From: Candidatus Hodarchaeota archaeon
Lineage (GTDB): Archaea > Asgardarchaeota > Heimdallarchaeia > Hodarchaeales > YT1-039
Assembly: GCA_016840025.1 (NCBI GenBank)
Contig: JAEOTF010000069.1
Location: 1-64,000, forward strand
Direction of reading: 5' to 3'
DNA: 64,000 nucleotides
The position numbers and the translations under genes were made by a program. Below are positions 16,761 to 26,080 of the stretch, piece after piece (position 1 is the stretch's first letter; each line of letters starts with the position of its first letter). The notes beneath the pieces were generated by a model. The model was not told where the DNA came from and ran no database searches. It saw only the letters and a list, made by a program, of their open reading frames with translations.

Positions 16761-17097
16761 AACTATCACACTTGTTTTAGCTTCATAATCGTTATAACAT
16801 AAGAACCCATTGTGGTGCTTTAAGATTGTCCCAAAACCATGTGAATTAATGATAAGCAGACCTATTTATTGGCTTGACACCTTCCTTTTATATGTCCATT
16901 TCCTTAGTTAATGAGATTATGCTCTTTGTAGAGCTATATTTTAAGATAAGTGACCTTAATTACTGTTTATTAGGCTATCAGCTATCGGGGAGACGCCCCA
17001 TAGCTATACCAAAACACTTCCCAGAAAAAATTAAATTAAACGAATTAAATCAGCCCATAAATTCTTTAAGGGTATTTATCTCCCATTCAATATCCAT

Positions 17098-17607
17098 TTA
17101 ACTACCCCATAGCCATTTAGCCACCCCTACTATAATACCTTTATCTCTAAGCATTATTAGTCCAGCAAAAGCTGTAACTACAATCAATGCAAGACCTGCC
17201 ATGAAAACTGAGGTTGCTGAATACGTATTTTCTTTTATAGCTGCTGAATAACGGACTAACATAAACCCAAGAGCTCCAATGGCGAAAAAGGTCGCTGCTA
17301 CCAAAGATTCGATCAAAAATTGATCATTAAGTTCAGGATGTACCAATACAGGTTGATTCATTTCATTAAAACCCATTGGCTTTGTATATCTTCCTTCAGA
17401 ATCAGGGGTGAGGTTATAAATAGCACCTGCCATCATTAAGACAGTAGAAACTATCATTCCAGCTATCAAAAACAGATGAGGAACACTAGCTGGACGAGTA
17501 ATTTTAGGGGTTTGGAAAGATACCTGAGGTTTACGGAATGCCTTGATCCAAGGAAGTTTAGGAATGTACTTTGGTACACTTTCAATAGTCTGTTTCATGG
17601 AATACAT
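17098..17607 (-). CDS. OSTC/Ost3-Ost6-like oligosaccharyltransferase membrane subunit, copy 2
   Basis: A 169-residue paralog of the 16281-16760 gene: the shared start (SVPKYIPKLPW, KAFRKPQVSF) and FLIESLVAATFFA core are almost identical. It differs in an extra loop (PDSEGRYTK) before the PMGFN segment and in a longer C-terminus ending in a hydrophobic LWGS. Three membrane segments. Tandem with copy 1 on the same strand, 337 bases apart, which suggests duplication with separate promoters. Nothing is recognised in the 16770-17097 gap. Confidence 0.72.
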   Translation of the reverse strand: MYSMKQTIESVPKYIPKLPWIKAFRKPQVSFQTPKITRPASVPHLFLIAGMIVSTVLMMAGAIYNLTPDSEGRYTKPMGFNEMNQPVLVHPELNDQFLIESLVAATFFAIGALGFMLVRYSAAIKENTYSATSVFMAGLALIVVTAFAGLIMLRDKGIIVGVAKWLWGS

Positions 17608-17653
17608 AATTACTACACTTCATCTGGCTTTATAGGCAGAAATCTATAAGCAT

Positions 17654-17698
17654 ATTGGTACATACGCTTGTAGAAGTAGAAATTGGTACATACACTTG
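17654..17698. promoter_or_regulatory. Direct repeat upstream of OSTC-like copy 2
   Basis: ATTGGTACATAC(G/A)CTTG occurs at 17654-17670 and 17682-17698, 16 of 17 identical with a 28-bp period (near three helical turns). It lies 47-91 bases upstream of the start of the minus-strand gene, so it may be a tandem operator. Confidence 0.4.
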
Positions 17699-17869
17699 CA
17701 TATTCGGATAGGTACAGGAAGATAAGTATCTAATAGATGAAAAAACAGCAGAGAAGATTATTTGCTGAAACAATTACTGATTAACAGCAAAATAGTAAAG
17801 TGTTTGGAAATAAAGTGAATAAAAGCGGATTTTTAGGATATTAAACATCTAAAATAGCTTAACCATGGC

Positions 17870-18445
17870 TCAAGAATCACTAAAGTGATCCCAGTTAGGA
17901 ATGAGTTTAGATTTAATTCCTAAACAACGTAATACACGTGTAACGACAAAATCAACTAGTTCTTGTATTGAGGTGGGTTTGTGCCAGAAAGCAGGACAAG
18001 CAGGAACAATATGAACTCCCATTTGACTCAAAGTAAGCATATTTCGGAGATGAATTGAATTAAGGGGCATTTCTCGCGGAACAAGAACGAGAGGACGATG
18101 TTCTTTTAAAGTTACATCAGCAGCCCTTGTAATCAAGTTTCCACCATCGCCATGTGCGATAGCAGAGAGAGTATGCATAGAACATGGAATCACAACCATT
18201 GCGTCAATATCTGTAGATCCACTGGCTATAATTGAATCCATCTTAGCGAAATCATGTACAACGTCTGCCTTTGCTAGAAAATCCTCATATGAAAGATCCA
18301 ATTCGTATTGAATTATTTCAACCCCGTGATCGGAAACTACTAAATGACTTTCAATTTTCTGTTGTTTCAGAGTTTCAAGAAGCCTTAAAGCATAAATTGC
18401 TCCAGATGCTCCTGTTACACCTACAATAAATCGTTTAATTATCAT
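17870..18445 (-). CDS. ubiX: UbiX-type flavin prenyltransferase
   Basis: Makes the prenylated FMN cofactor of UbiD-type decarboxylases from FMN and dimethylallyl phosphate. The 191-residue length and motifs fit: VGVTGASGAIYALRLLE, SGSTDIDAMVVIPCSMHTLSAIAHG, NLITRAADVTLKEHRPLVLVPREMPLNSIHLRNM and PACPAFWHKP. A GGAGAGGC site precedes the ATG. No ubiD is in the window. In archaea UbiX-UbiD also serves the modified mevalonate route, which cannot be judged here. Confidence 0.93.
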   Translation of the reverse strand: MIIKRFIVGVTGASGAIYALRLLETLKQQKIESHLVVSDHGVEIIQYELDLSYEDFLAKADVVHDFAKMDSIIASGSTDIDAMVVIPCSMHTLSAIAHGDGGNLITRAADVTLKEHRPLVLVPREMPLNSIHLRNMLTLSQMGVHIVPACPAFWHKPTSIQELVDFVVTRVLRCLGIKSKLIPNWDHFSDS

Positions 18446-18583
18446 AAGCCTCTCCTAACATTTTCAAGCTTATAATCCTTGATCTAAACGATGACAACCT
18501 TGATGAACTAAAGGTTTTTTCAGCTAACAACCTAGGCCGACAAAAATAATATTTATGGAATTAATGAAGATAGTGATAGCAAT

Positions 18584-19342
18584 ATGACAAAGTATGGCTT
18601 CCTATTTGATGTTGATGGTTGTATAACCCCCAAAAACGCACAAGAGCTACATGCACATATTGATAGACAATTACTACCTTGGTTTCGACGTATTAAAGAA
18701 GAAGGTTATCCAATTGCGTATATTACAGGACGTGCTTATCCCTTCATGAAAAAAACAGCCCCAGAGTTGTTTCAAGAAGAATATTTGTGTTTTTTTGAAT
18801 ATGGCTGGTGTAAAACCCAATTTGGGAAGCACCAAATCAATCCTGTGGCTCAACAATGGAGAAACCAGTATATAAAGAAATTGATCTCTACTTTAACTAA
18901 AGTATGTAAAACAACAAAAATACCCTTTTCTCAGAAAGAAACAGTTTTAGCACCCGTTGATGGATCAATGTGGATAGAAAAGAAATATAGTATGATTTCA
19001 ATAGCTGCAAACAGAAACGTGACACCAATTAAAGTTCAATCAATTGTTGAAAGCGTCATACCCGAAGTTTTTGGTGAGAACCCGAAGTTTGTCTTGAATA
19101 AACATCACCTAGGGATTGACCTTTTACCACCTAAAAGTTCAAAAAGAATTGGGGCGTTAGAAGCAAGAAAAATACTGGATCCTAACAATGAAGTGAAAAA
19201 ATGGTATATCTTCGGGGATTCTGATTTTGATAAAGAAATGTGTGAAGCATTTCCTGAAGAAGAAGCAGAATTCATATCAACACTGAATGGAGCAAGTTAT
19301 GATGTATTAAAAAAACTTAAAGAATTATTTAAGAGAAATTGA
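18584..19342 (+). CDS. HAD-superfamily phosphatase (Cof/IIB-like)
   Basis: The 252-residue protein has the HAD motifs in order: FLFDVDGCIT with nucleophile Asp9 and Asp11, YITGR at 46-50, a Lys-containing PPKSSKRIGALE loop, and FGDSDFDKEM with acidic residues at 212-216. The layout with the cap between motifs II and III is that of the type IIB group (sugar-phosphate or phosphoglycolate-type phosphatases). Substrate is not evident. Single gene on +, with a GTGAT site shortly before the ATG. Confidence 0.82.
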   Translation: MTKYGFLFDVDGCITPKNAQELHAHIDRQLLPWFRRIKEEGYPIAYITGRAYPFMKKTAPELFQEEYLCFFEYGWCKTQFGKHQINPVAQQWRNQYIKKLISTLTKVCKTTKIPFSQKETVLAPVDGSMWIEKKYSMISIAANRNVTPIKVQSIVESVIPEVFGENPKFVLNKHHLGIDLLPPKSSKRIGALEARKILDPNNEVKKWYIFGDSDFDKEMCEAFPEEEAEFISTLNGASYDVLKKLKELFKRN

Positions 19343-19592
19343 TGCCCTGAATCTATAAATAAAGGAAATATTACCTTTTTGTTACAACCAGTCATAATGA
19401 ATAAGGAATGATCATGCCTATGTACATCTAATTTTATTTTGCAAGATAGTTTGGTGTTTTAAGGTGATTTAATGCCGTATTTTAGGTTAAAAGAAGGTCT
19501 TTTCTAGTCTTTTTTCTGCCCTATTTTCTTATTTATGAGATATGTAAATTTCAATCTCGATTTTTAGACGCTGCTAAGTCCTTTCCTTATCG

Positions 19593-19922
19593 TTAATCCT
19601 GTATTTTTCTAATTCCTTCCAGTAATATTCTTAAAAGTGCGGGATCATCATCTCTTGAGGAAAGAAACACAGAAACAATAGTTAATTGTCTGTTTTTTTG
19701 GGCCAAATGTTCTGCTAGAGCACGACTCGTTAATTCATTTATTGAACCGAATATTTGGGTAATTATAGCTTCTCCACCAGTAGGAGAAGGTACAGCAAAA
19801 GCAATTGTGCCTAGTTGGCGTTTTTTCTCATAAATAACAACGATCCCCCCATTTTCAAACTTGTCACTCTCTATTTCGATCTCACGGTCTCCAAAAGAAA
19901 TTTTTGAGTGCATTTGGATCAT
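19593..19922 (-). CDS. Possible PAC3/PAC4-like proteasome assembly chaperone
   Basis: A 109-residue protein of unknown family by strict reading. The topology (VVIYEKKRQLGTIAFAVPS, EAIITQIFGS, a long helix ELTSRALAEHLAQKNRQLTIVSVFLSS, then a final helix ALLRILLEGIRKIQ) matches the single-domain PAC3/PAC4 fold of eukaryotic proteasome chaperones in order and spacing. The match is by eye only. Starts at 19922 (ATG) or 19913 (ATG) are both possible. Stands alone between the HAD gene and the first metalloprotease. Confidence 0.45.
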   Translation of the reverse strand: MIQMHSKISFGDREIEIESDKFENGGIVVIYEKKRQLGTIAFAVPSPTGGEAIITQIFGSINELTSRALAEHLAQKNRQLTIVSVFLSSRDDDPALLRILLEGIRKIQD

Positions 19923-19999
19923 CAAAAATACATTCCCAAGATTAAGAAACTTTCCGTTATTGATGATTTATCTCATTATAAGATTCTTATTTCAGGTAT

Positions 20000-21544
20000 C
20001 TACTTCTTCTCTCTTAAAAAAGCTATTTCTTGATTTGGGTAAAGAATTAGTCCTGTTTGCTCTTTTAAACTGAGTTTTTTCCATATATCACTTGACTGGA
20101 TTTCTCTAACTAAGCGGAGTATCTTCTCCTCATTAGAAAAACCCTCATCTCCTGCAACCATGCTCAAAAATAGAACTCTTGATGTTGGAATTGGATTAAA
20201 TCCATAATATTCAATAAAATTTTCCTGTTTGTCTTTTTTCAGGGATAACACATACATAATTAACGCGAAACTTTTGGCCTTAATATCTGGCGGTAAATCT
20301 AATACTTTTCTCCTCATATGGCTATCAATAGAAAAAGATCGAAATTCTCGAAAAGATACTGTTGATTTGCTCCAATCATATAAAGCTAACTCTCCAAGAA
20401 TCTTTGGGACAAGTTCTGGTTCTGTTTTTGATAAGTTTAACAGACTTTTGGAATAATTTGTTAGGCATAAGACATCAAAAAACGCTTTATTAGATAATAC
20501 GAAACCTAAAAACTCTTTCCCTTGGTATCCGAATTGGGAGATAAGTTCCAAAAGAAGAGGTACACTCGTCGCATATTCCTTTGACTTGGATCCGCCAAAA
20601 CTAATTAATGTTTCACTAACTTTTTGGCAAACCTCTAAAGGATACCCATGTTCGCGTAATTTGGCAAAAACCTCTTTTGCACCTGTTGTTAATGTTTTAT
20701 AGATAGTTTGAGCTTCATTTCTTTCAAAATGTATTTCAGTTTTACTAATCGCATCATTTAGGGTATAGCCGAGATTAATATGGTAAAAAGAGACTAAACC
20801 TCGAAAAGCACCGATCACGTCCTTTTTAGTCTGGGTGATTGATCTCAAAATAGTGTTTTGAGTGTCTCCAGTTATATTAAGCAAATATTCTGCAACTCTT
20901 GGGGTTAGACCTTGAAAATCAACTAGGTAGTCCACAGCTGAATGGGATTTTTCAATGAAATATCCTCTTTCAATTTCGTCTATTAGCTGTTTCAGAGAGT
21001 TAATGAGTCTTTTTTGTGAAATATTATTGTTCCATTGTACAAGAAAATCCACAAGTTTCAGGCCTAATACTAAAGAAGCCTCTGTTATAATTTTACATAA
21101 TATTTTATCTTTCTTAGAATAAGTACGGCTTCCTAAAAGAGAATCTAAAGCAAAATCAAAGTCACCTACGCATATAATCTCAAGGGCAAAAGCACCGGCT
21201 TCTGAGGAGAGAATAGTCTTCTTCAATCTAGGATTATTATGAGTTATTTCGTGGAGTAAAGTAGCGTAGTCCCAAGGTCGTATTAAGACAATATGATTCT
21301 GCCTATCCGCAACTCCAAAATAAGACGTGTCCGCCGCATTCCTTAATCTCTCTCCAACTTCAAAAATTTCATCTTGAAGACTGTCAAGATTCGGAAAATA
21401 TTGAGCAATTCCCAGGTAATTGAGCCACGAATCAATACGCTTGATAAATTCCTCTTCAGGACTTTCAACATAAAATTGTTGTCCCATACCCATGTCGTTT
21501 GAAACCTGGGGAAAAGAAATCGAATGCTCATTTCCAAAAACCAT
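20000..21544 (-). CDS. Putative zincin metalloprotease, copy 1
   Basis: A 514-residue soluble protein with a zinc-protease motif HEITH at 98-102 (in ATLLHEITHNN), followed by Glu115 in LSSEAGAFALEI as a likely third ligand, a gluzincin-like spacing although shorter than thermolysin. The rest is helical with no signal peptide or membrane segment. It shares strong similarity along its whole length with the 22312-23847 gene. The closest described family is not recognised. Start at 21544 is the longest; Met18 or Met20 would align better with the paralog core (GQQFYVE). Confidence 0.7.
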   Translation of the reverse strand: MVFGNEHSISFPQVSNDMGMGQQFYVESPEEEFIKRIDSWLNYLGIAQYFPNLDSLQDEIFEVGERLRNAADTSYFGVADRQNHIVLIRPWDYATLLHEITHNNPRLKKTILSSEAGAFALEIICVGDFDFALDSLLGSRTYSKKDKILCKIITEASLVLGLKLVDFLVQWNNNISQKRLINSLKQLIDEIERGYFIEKSHSAVDYLVDFQGLTPRVAEYLLNITGDTQNTILRSITQTKKDVIGAFRGLVSFYHINLGYTLNDAISKTEIHFERNEAQTIYKTLTTGAKEVFAKLREHGYPLEVCQKVSETLISFGGSKSKEYATSVPLLLELISQFGYQGKEFLGFVLSNKAFFDVLCLTNYSKSLLNLSKTEPELVPKILGELALYDWSKSTVSFREFRSFSIDSHMRRKVLDLPPDIKAKSFALIMYVLSLKKDKQENFIEYYGFNPIPTSRVLFLSMVAGDEGFSNEEKILRLVREIQSSDIWKKLSLKEQTGLILYPNQEIAFLREKK

Positions 21545-21611
21545 TTTATCACAGGCATTTCTCTGTGTTTTTTGTGAGCGTCTATTTGGAATTTTTTTGT
21601 TTGAAGTTAAT

Positions 21612-21646
21612 GTACTTTTGGGTACTTGGTGTACTTAAATGTACTT
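21612..21646. promoter_or_regulatory. Four phased GTACTT repeats upstream of metalloprotease copy 1
   Basis: GTACTT occurs at 21612, 21622, 21631 and 21641, that is every 9-10 bases, on one face of the helix. The cluster is 68-102 bases upstream of the start of the minus-strand protease gene. It looks like a tandem operator. The rest of the gap 21545-22311 holds no convincing gene. Confidence 0.5.
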
Positions 21647-22311
21647 TTATATTCCAGTTTAGATTATGGCAATTGTAAAGAATCTAGAGAAGTGAGCGAT
21701 TCTTTGATATCAAGGTATGGTTATAAGCAGAGCAAACTCAAATTTGGATTTATTATGCATACAACCTGAAACTAACCACCGTTATCTGCAATTGAACATT
21801 TTAACCGACTCTCTACTCGCCATCTCATCATTGGGCTTTTATATAATAGAATCAGGATCCTACAAATGTAATATCTTTGTAATACGTTGATAAAACCACA
21901 TAAATTAATCAAATGTGTTATTAAGTCTGTATCATTATTTGGATTAAGGATAGCCTAATAGAATAGAATGGGGAAATCCTAATGTTTAAGTTAATAAAAT
22001 CTGTTGTAATTGCAACATATTTAGAGCATTTGTAATTCCTTTTTTACTTTAGAACAAGCTTCAATGCACTTTATTTAACGAATAAAATATTTTAGCCCAT
22101 TTTAAAATTTATATGAGCTCCGAGAATAGGCCAAAGAATCGACTACTCGTTTTTATGGAATTAAAGTTGGGAAAACAATGTAAAAGAAGAATAGGGGTCT
22201 TTCATGTTAATAAAAGGGTAGATATAAAGAAGATAAGTTCTTTTTCTTAGTAAAATCAGTTTTCTGAAGTTTCTATTTGTTTTCCTAAGGAAAAAGTTGT
22301 TTTTTCCTTTT

Positions 22312-23847
22312 TTATGGTTTCAAACGATGTTCTTTACGCGTATCCAGATGAGATCTTCTTTTAGAAGTCCACAAATTCATTTCTTTGACTAATCTAAGTA
22401 TATTCTCTTCTTTTGGTGAAGTACCATCCCCTAAAACCATTTTTGAAAAAAGAGCTCTAGAAGAAGAAGCAGGAGTAAGCTGGTGCTGGTTAATAAATTC
22501 CTTCCGATCTTCTTTACTTAGTGATAGAACGTACATAAAAAGAGCAAAGCTTTTGGCTTTTAGCTCAGGAGTTACGTCAAAAACATCTCGATGCATGTAA
22601 GAATCAAAGTAAAATGTTGAAAATTCGGGAAAAAACACAGTAGATTGACTCCAGTCGTACTGTGCTAATTCTCCGAATAGAAATGGTACAAGCTCTGGCT
22701 CTGTGAGGGATAACTTTAAAAGCGCTTTAGAGTAACTTGTTAAGACTAAAACATCGAATAAATGTTTTTTAGACAAAACAAAACCCAGAATATCCTTCCC
22801 CGAAGGACCATATTGTGCCACCAATTCTAAAAATTGAGGAACTCCTGTAGCATATTCTAGGGAACGAGAACCACCAAAACTGATAATAGCCTCACTTATC
22901 AGTCGACAGGCTACTAAAGGATAGCCGTATTCGCGTAATTTTGCAAAAACATCTTTAGCACCTGTTGTCAATGTTTTATAAATAGTCAGAGCTTCATCTT
23001 TGGCAAAAAGATCTTCAGTTTTACTAACTGCATCATTTAGGGCATAACCGAGATTAATATGGTAGAAAGAGACTAAACCTCGGAAAGCACCGATCACGTC
23101 CTTCTTTGTCTGTGTTATGGATCGCAAAACAGTCTTTTCAGTATCTCTGGTAATATTAACTAAATACTCTGCAACTTTTGGAGTTAGGCCATGGAAATCT
23201 GCCAAATAATCGTACGCAGAATGACGTTGATTGATAAAATACTTTTTTTCTGTCTCATCGATAAGATTTCTTAATTTTGCAAGTAGTTTAGCTTCAGAAA
23301 TCCCAGCCTTCTGATTAACAAGAAATTCTATGAGTGAAGTTCCCAATACCAAGGAGACTTCGGTGATGATTTTACCTAATCTTTTGTCTTGTCTCGAATA
23401 ACTACGCCCATGTAAAAGAGACTGAATAGTATAGTCGAAATCTCCCACACAAAGGATTTCAAGGGCAAAAGCACCAGCTTCTGATGAAAGAAGAGATTTT
23501 TTAAGTTTAGGATTATTATGAGTTATTTCGTGGAGTAAGGTAGCATAATCTCCTGGACGAATGAGGATGATTTGGCTTTGCTCGTCATTAATTCCAAAAA
23601 AAGAGCCATCACCCGAATCCCTCAATCTTGAGCTAACTTCCAGAATTTTATCCTTGAGGTCATCAAGATTGGGAAAATAGGCAGAAACTCCTAGATAGTT
23701 TAACCATGATTTGATATGGGCTATGAATTCCTCTTCTGGATTTTCAACATAAAATTGCTGCCCAGCGCCAATCTTACTTTTATCTCTCATAAAATCCAGA
23801 TAGTCTTGTTTTTTCCGAGTTATGTTCTTGGAATGCTTTCGTTGCAT
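22312..23847 (-). CDS. Putative zincin metalloprotease, copy 2
   Basis: A 511-residue paralog of the 20000-21544 gene. HEITH is at 106-110 with Glu123 in LSSEAGAFALEI. Identical long blocks include the NPEEEFI/SPEEEFI start, RSITQTKKDVIGAFRGLVSFYHINLGY and IYKTLTTGAK, so the duplication is fairly recent. The N-terminus carries an extra basic segment (MQRKHSKNITRKKQ) that copy 1 lacks. No signal peptide; an intracellular protease is inferred. It lacks the GTACTT repeats found before copy 1. Confidence 0.7.
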   Translation of the reverse strand: MQRKHSKNITRKKQDYLDFMRDKSKIGAGQQFYVENPEEEFIAHIKSWLNYLGVSAYFPNLDDLKDKILEVSSRLRDSGDGSFFGINDEQSQIILIRPGDYATLLHEITHNNPKLKKSLLSSEAGAFALEILCVGDFDYTIQSLLHGRSYSRQDKRLGKIITEVSLVLGTSLIEFLVNQKAGISEAKLLAKLRNLIDETEKKYFINQRHSAYDYLADFHGLTPKVAEYLVNITRDTEKTVLRSITQTKKDVIGAFRGLVSFYHINLGYALNDAVSKTEDLFAKDEALTIYKTLTTGAKDVFAKLREYGYPLVACRLISEAIISFGGSRSLEYATGVPQFLELVAQYGPSGKDILGFVLSKKHLFDVLVLTSYSKALLKLSLTEPELVPFLFGELAQYDWSQSTVFFPEFSTFYFDSYMHRDVFDVTPELKAKSFALFMYVLSLSKEDRKEFINQHQLTPASSSRALFSKMVLGDGTSPKEENILRLVKEMNLWTSKRRSHLDTRKEHRLKP

Positions 23848-24016
23848 TATTTACACATGCATTTTAAGGCTTAAGAATAGGAGATACTTAATATCTCAGT
23901 ACGCTTATTTTAGTCATTTATCCCCAATATATCCACTTACTCGCTCTAATAACCATTGGTATTAAAAATGGCATTGCTCATTGTGAAGCCTTCACTTAAG
24001 TTTCATTTTATCCTGG

Positions 24017-26026
24017 ATGAGAATGAAAAGCATGAGAACTCCTTACCTCGGTAAAATTCGATTAAGACATTGTAATCAGTGTAACCTACCTGTTCTTGGT
24101 AAAAAATGCGGGATTTGTGATGAATCGACTAGAGAGGTAAGTATCACACCACCAGGCGACGCTCGACCGATTTTTGAAAAAGAATATGTCCTCATCGAAC
24201 AAGCCATCCAAAATTCATTCGGTTCTGCAGTTGCGAGGGAGATAATTAATGCTCTCAAAGAAAGAATCGTTTTACTAAACAAAGCGCCTTATGAAGATAG
24301 GATGGATGAAATTATTGTTGAAGGAACAGTCATTGGAGTTATTCGCTTTGACCTAATACGGAATAGACTTGAATTTCACCCTAGATTAGATATTGCGCCA
24401 TGGGTCTACAGCCGACCAGGATTAGTGAAATTTAAAGGCTGGGTACTCGTAGATCCTGACCTAAAGAAATTACTAGCGAAGTCTAAAGTGTCTGTCCTAG
24501 CGCCTGGTGTCCTTCAAGCCGACCCAGAAATTGAGATTGACGACCCAGTTTTTGTCCTTTGTAAAGATGAGATAATAGCAACTGGACTCGCCAAGATGAC
24601 TGGTCTAGAAATGAATAAGGCAAGATCGAAAGGTACACGAGGTGTAGCTGTCAAGGTAAAATATTATAAATTTAAGAGACCAGTTCTTTCTTCATTAAAG
24701 GGAGAACAAACTTGGAATTGTGTCTTAAAGGCGAATAAACTCGTAATTACTGATTTCGAGCTTGAAGCCATTCAATTTATCAAAAGGGTAGAGAAAGAAT
24801 TCGATCTTCATCCTGTAGTAGCATATTCAGGTGGAAAAGACTCCTTAGCGGTTTTATTATTAGCACTCGACGCTATTAATTGTCGGGACATTATTTTCGC
24901 GGATACAGGCTTAGAGTTCCCAGAAACCCTAGAAAATATTGATATAGTCAAAAGAGAATTACATTTGAATGTTTTTACAGAAGCTGCATCAATAAAAGAA
25001 TTTTGGGAACGTTTTGATCAATTTGGCCCACCATCAAGATCAACCCGTTACTGCTGCAAGCGATCTAAACTCACCCCCATCAATCAAATAATTGAAAATG
25101 CGTTTCCCGATGGCGTCCTTGCCTTTATTGGCAGCCGGAGATACGAATCGCTGAGTAGGTCAAAAGAATCGCGCGTTTCAAAAAACCCTTGGATCCCAAA
25201 ACAAACTATGGCAGCACCTATCAGGAATTGGACTGCTCTCCATGTATTTCTTTATATTAAGGCGAAGGAAGCAGAATACTTGCTTAATCCTATTTACAAT
25301 AGAGTGGGGCTTGCAAGAATAGGATGTTGGCTTTGTCCTGCCTCAAATCAAGCGGATTTGCGGTTAATCGCAGATAATTACCCCGAATTATATAATGAAC
25401 TTGAGCTACATATTGAACAATGGGAGCGTAAGAGAGGCTACCCTAAACTGTGGCGAACATTAGCCTTATGGCGTTGGAAAACAGTGCCAAAGAAGATACT
25501 AGACCTTCTTGAAAAAGCCAATATTTCTTATTCACCTCAATTTTTGGAGTTTAAACATGCTCTCTCTTTCGAAGTTGCATTAACACCCTCACCTTGTAAA
25601 GAAGGAGGGATTAGATTCACTTGTCAAGCTTCTGGTCCCCTTAACTTAGACAGAATAGCTGCACTTACCCCAATTATAGGAAAAACGAACCAAAACACTT
25701 CTTTAGGACTTCTCTTTATTCGGAACGGAGAAAATCGCATTCATATTTATGCGGACGGAACAATAAGTGCTCAAGGAAAACAAGAAGGGGAGTTACGGGA
25801 GATATTAGCTGCAACAATAGGAAACATTGTTCGTTCTGAATCATGCGATCAGTGTAGGACTTGTTTTGCTCAATGTAATCACGAAGCTTTGTCCTTTGAC
25901 GAAAAAAGTCAAATAATAAAGGTAAATGAAAAATTATGTATAAAATGTGGTAAATGTATAGAATACTGCCCTACATGGAAATATGACTACCAAACAGTAC
26001 GTGAGAAGATTTTAGCAAAATCCTGA
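24017..26026 (+). CDS. PAPS-reductase-family PP-loop enzyme fused to a 2[4Fe-4S] ferredoxin
   Basis: A 669-residue multidomain protein. Residues 15-40 form a zinc ribbon (CNQC...CGIC). A PUA-like region follows to about 240. The PP-loop ATP-pyrophosphatase domain has YSGGKDS at 270-276 and a CCKRSKLTP segment, plus CWLCPAS, as in archaeal MJ0066-type proteins. The last 70 residues hold eight ferredoxin cysteines (CDQCRTCFAQC and CIKCGKCIEYC). The PUA and zinc ribbon suggest RNA sulfuration rather than sulfate assimilation; this is inference. ATG codons at 24017, 24023 and 24032 are alternative starts. Confidence 0.85.
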   Translation: MRMKSMRTPYLGKIRLRHCNQCNLPVLGKKCGICDESTREVSITPPGDARPIFEKEYVLIEQAIQNSFGSAVAREIINALKERIVLLNKAPYEDRMDEIIVEGTVIGVIRFDLIRNRLEFHPRLDIAPWVYSRPGLVKFKGWVLVDPDLKKLLAKSKVSVLAPGVLQADPEIEIDDPVFVLCKDEIIATGLAKMTGLEMNKARSKGTRGVAVKVKYYKFKRPVLSSLKGEQTWNCVLKANKLVITDFELEAIQFIKRVEKEFDLHPVVAYSGGKDSLAVLLLALDAINCRDIIFADTGLEFPETLENIDIVKRELHLNVFTEAASIKEFWERFDQFGPPSRSTRYCCKRSKLTPINQIIENAFPDGVLAFIGSRRYESLSRSKESRVSKNPWIPKQTMAAPIRNWTALHVFLYIKAKEAEYLLNPIYNRVGLARIGCWLCPASNQADLRLIADNYPELYNELELHIEQWERKRGYPKLWRTLALWRWKTVPKKILDLLEKANISYSPQFLEFKHALSFEVALTPSPCKEGGIRFTCQASGPLNLDRIAALTPIIGKTNQNTSLGLLFIRNGENRIHIYADGTISAQGKQEGELREILAATIGNIVRSESCDQCRTCFAQCNHEALSFDEKSQIIKVNEKLCIKCGKCIEYCPTWKYDYQTVREKILAKS

Positions 26027-26080
26027 ACAAACAAATTCTTTTTTAAAGTTATAACAACATAGTAGACATTGGTGAATCTA

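Noticed and set aside
16874..17101. A 75-codon open frame on + between the OSTC-like genes
   Set aside because: No ribosome-binding site, no recognisable domain, and it overlaps the end of the neighbouring gene; treated as chance.
23848..24016. Search for GTACTT-type repeats before metalloprotease copy 2
   Set aside because: None found; the AT-rich sequence there has no regular repeat, so shared regulation of the two copies is not supported.
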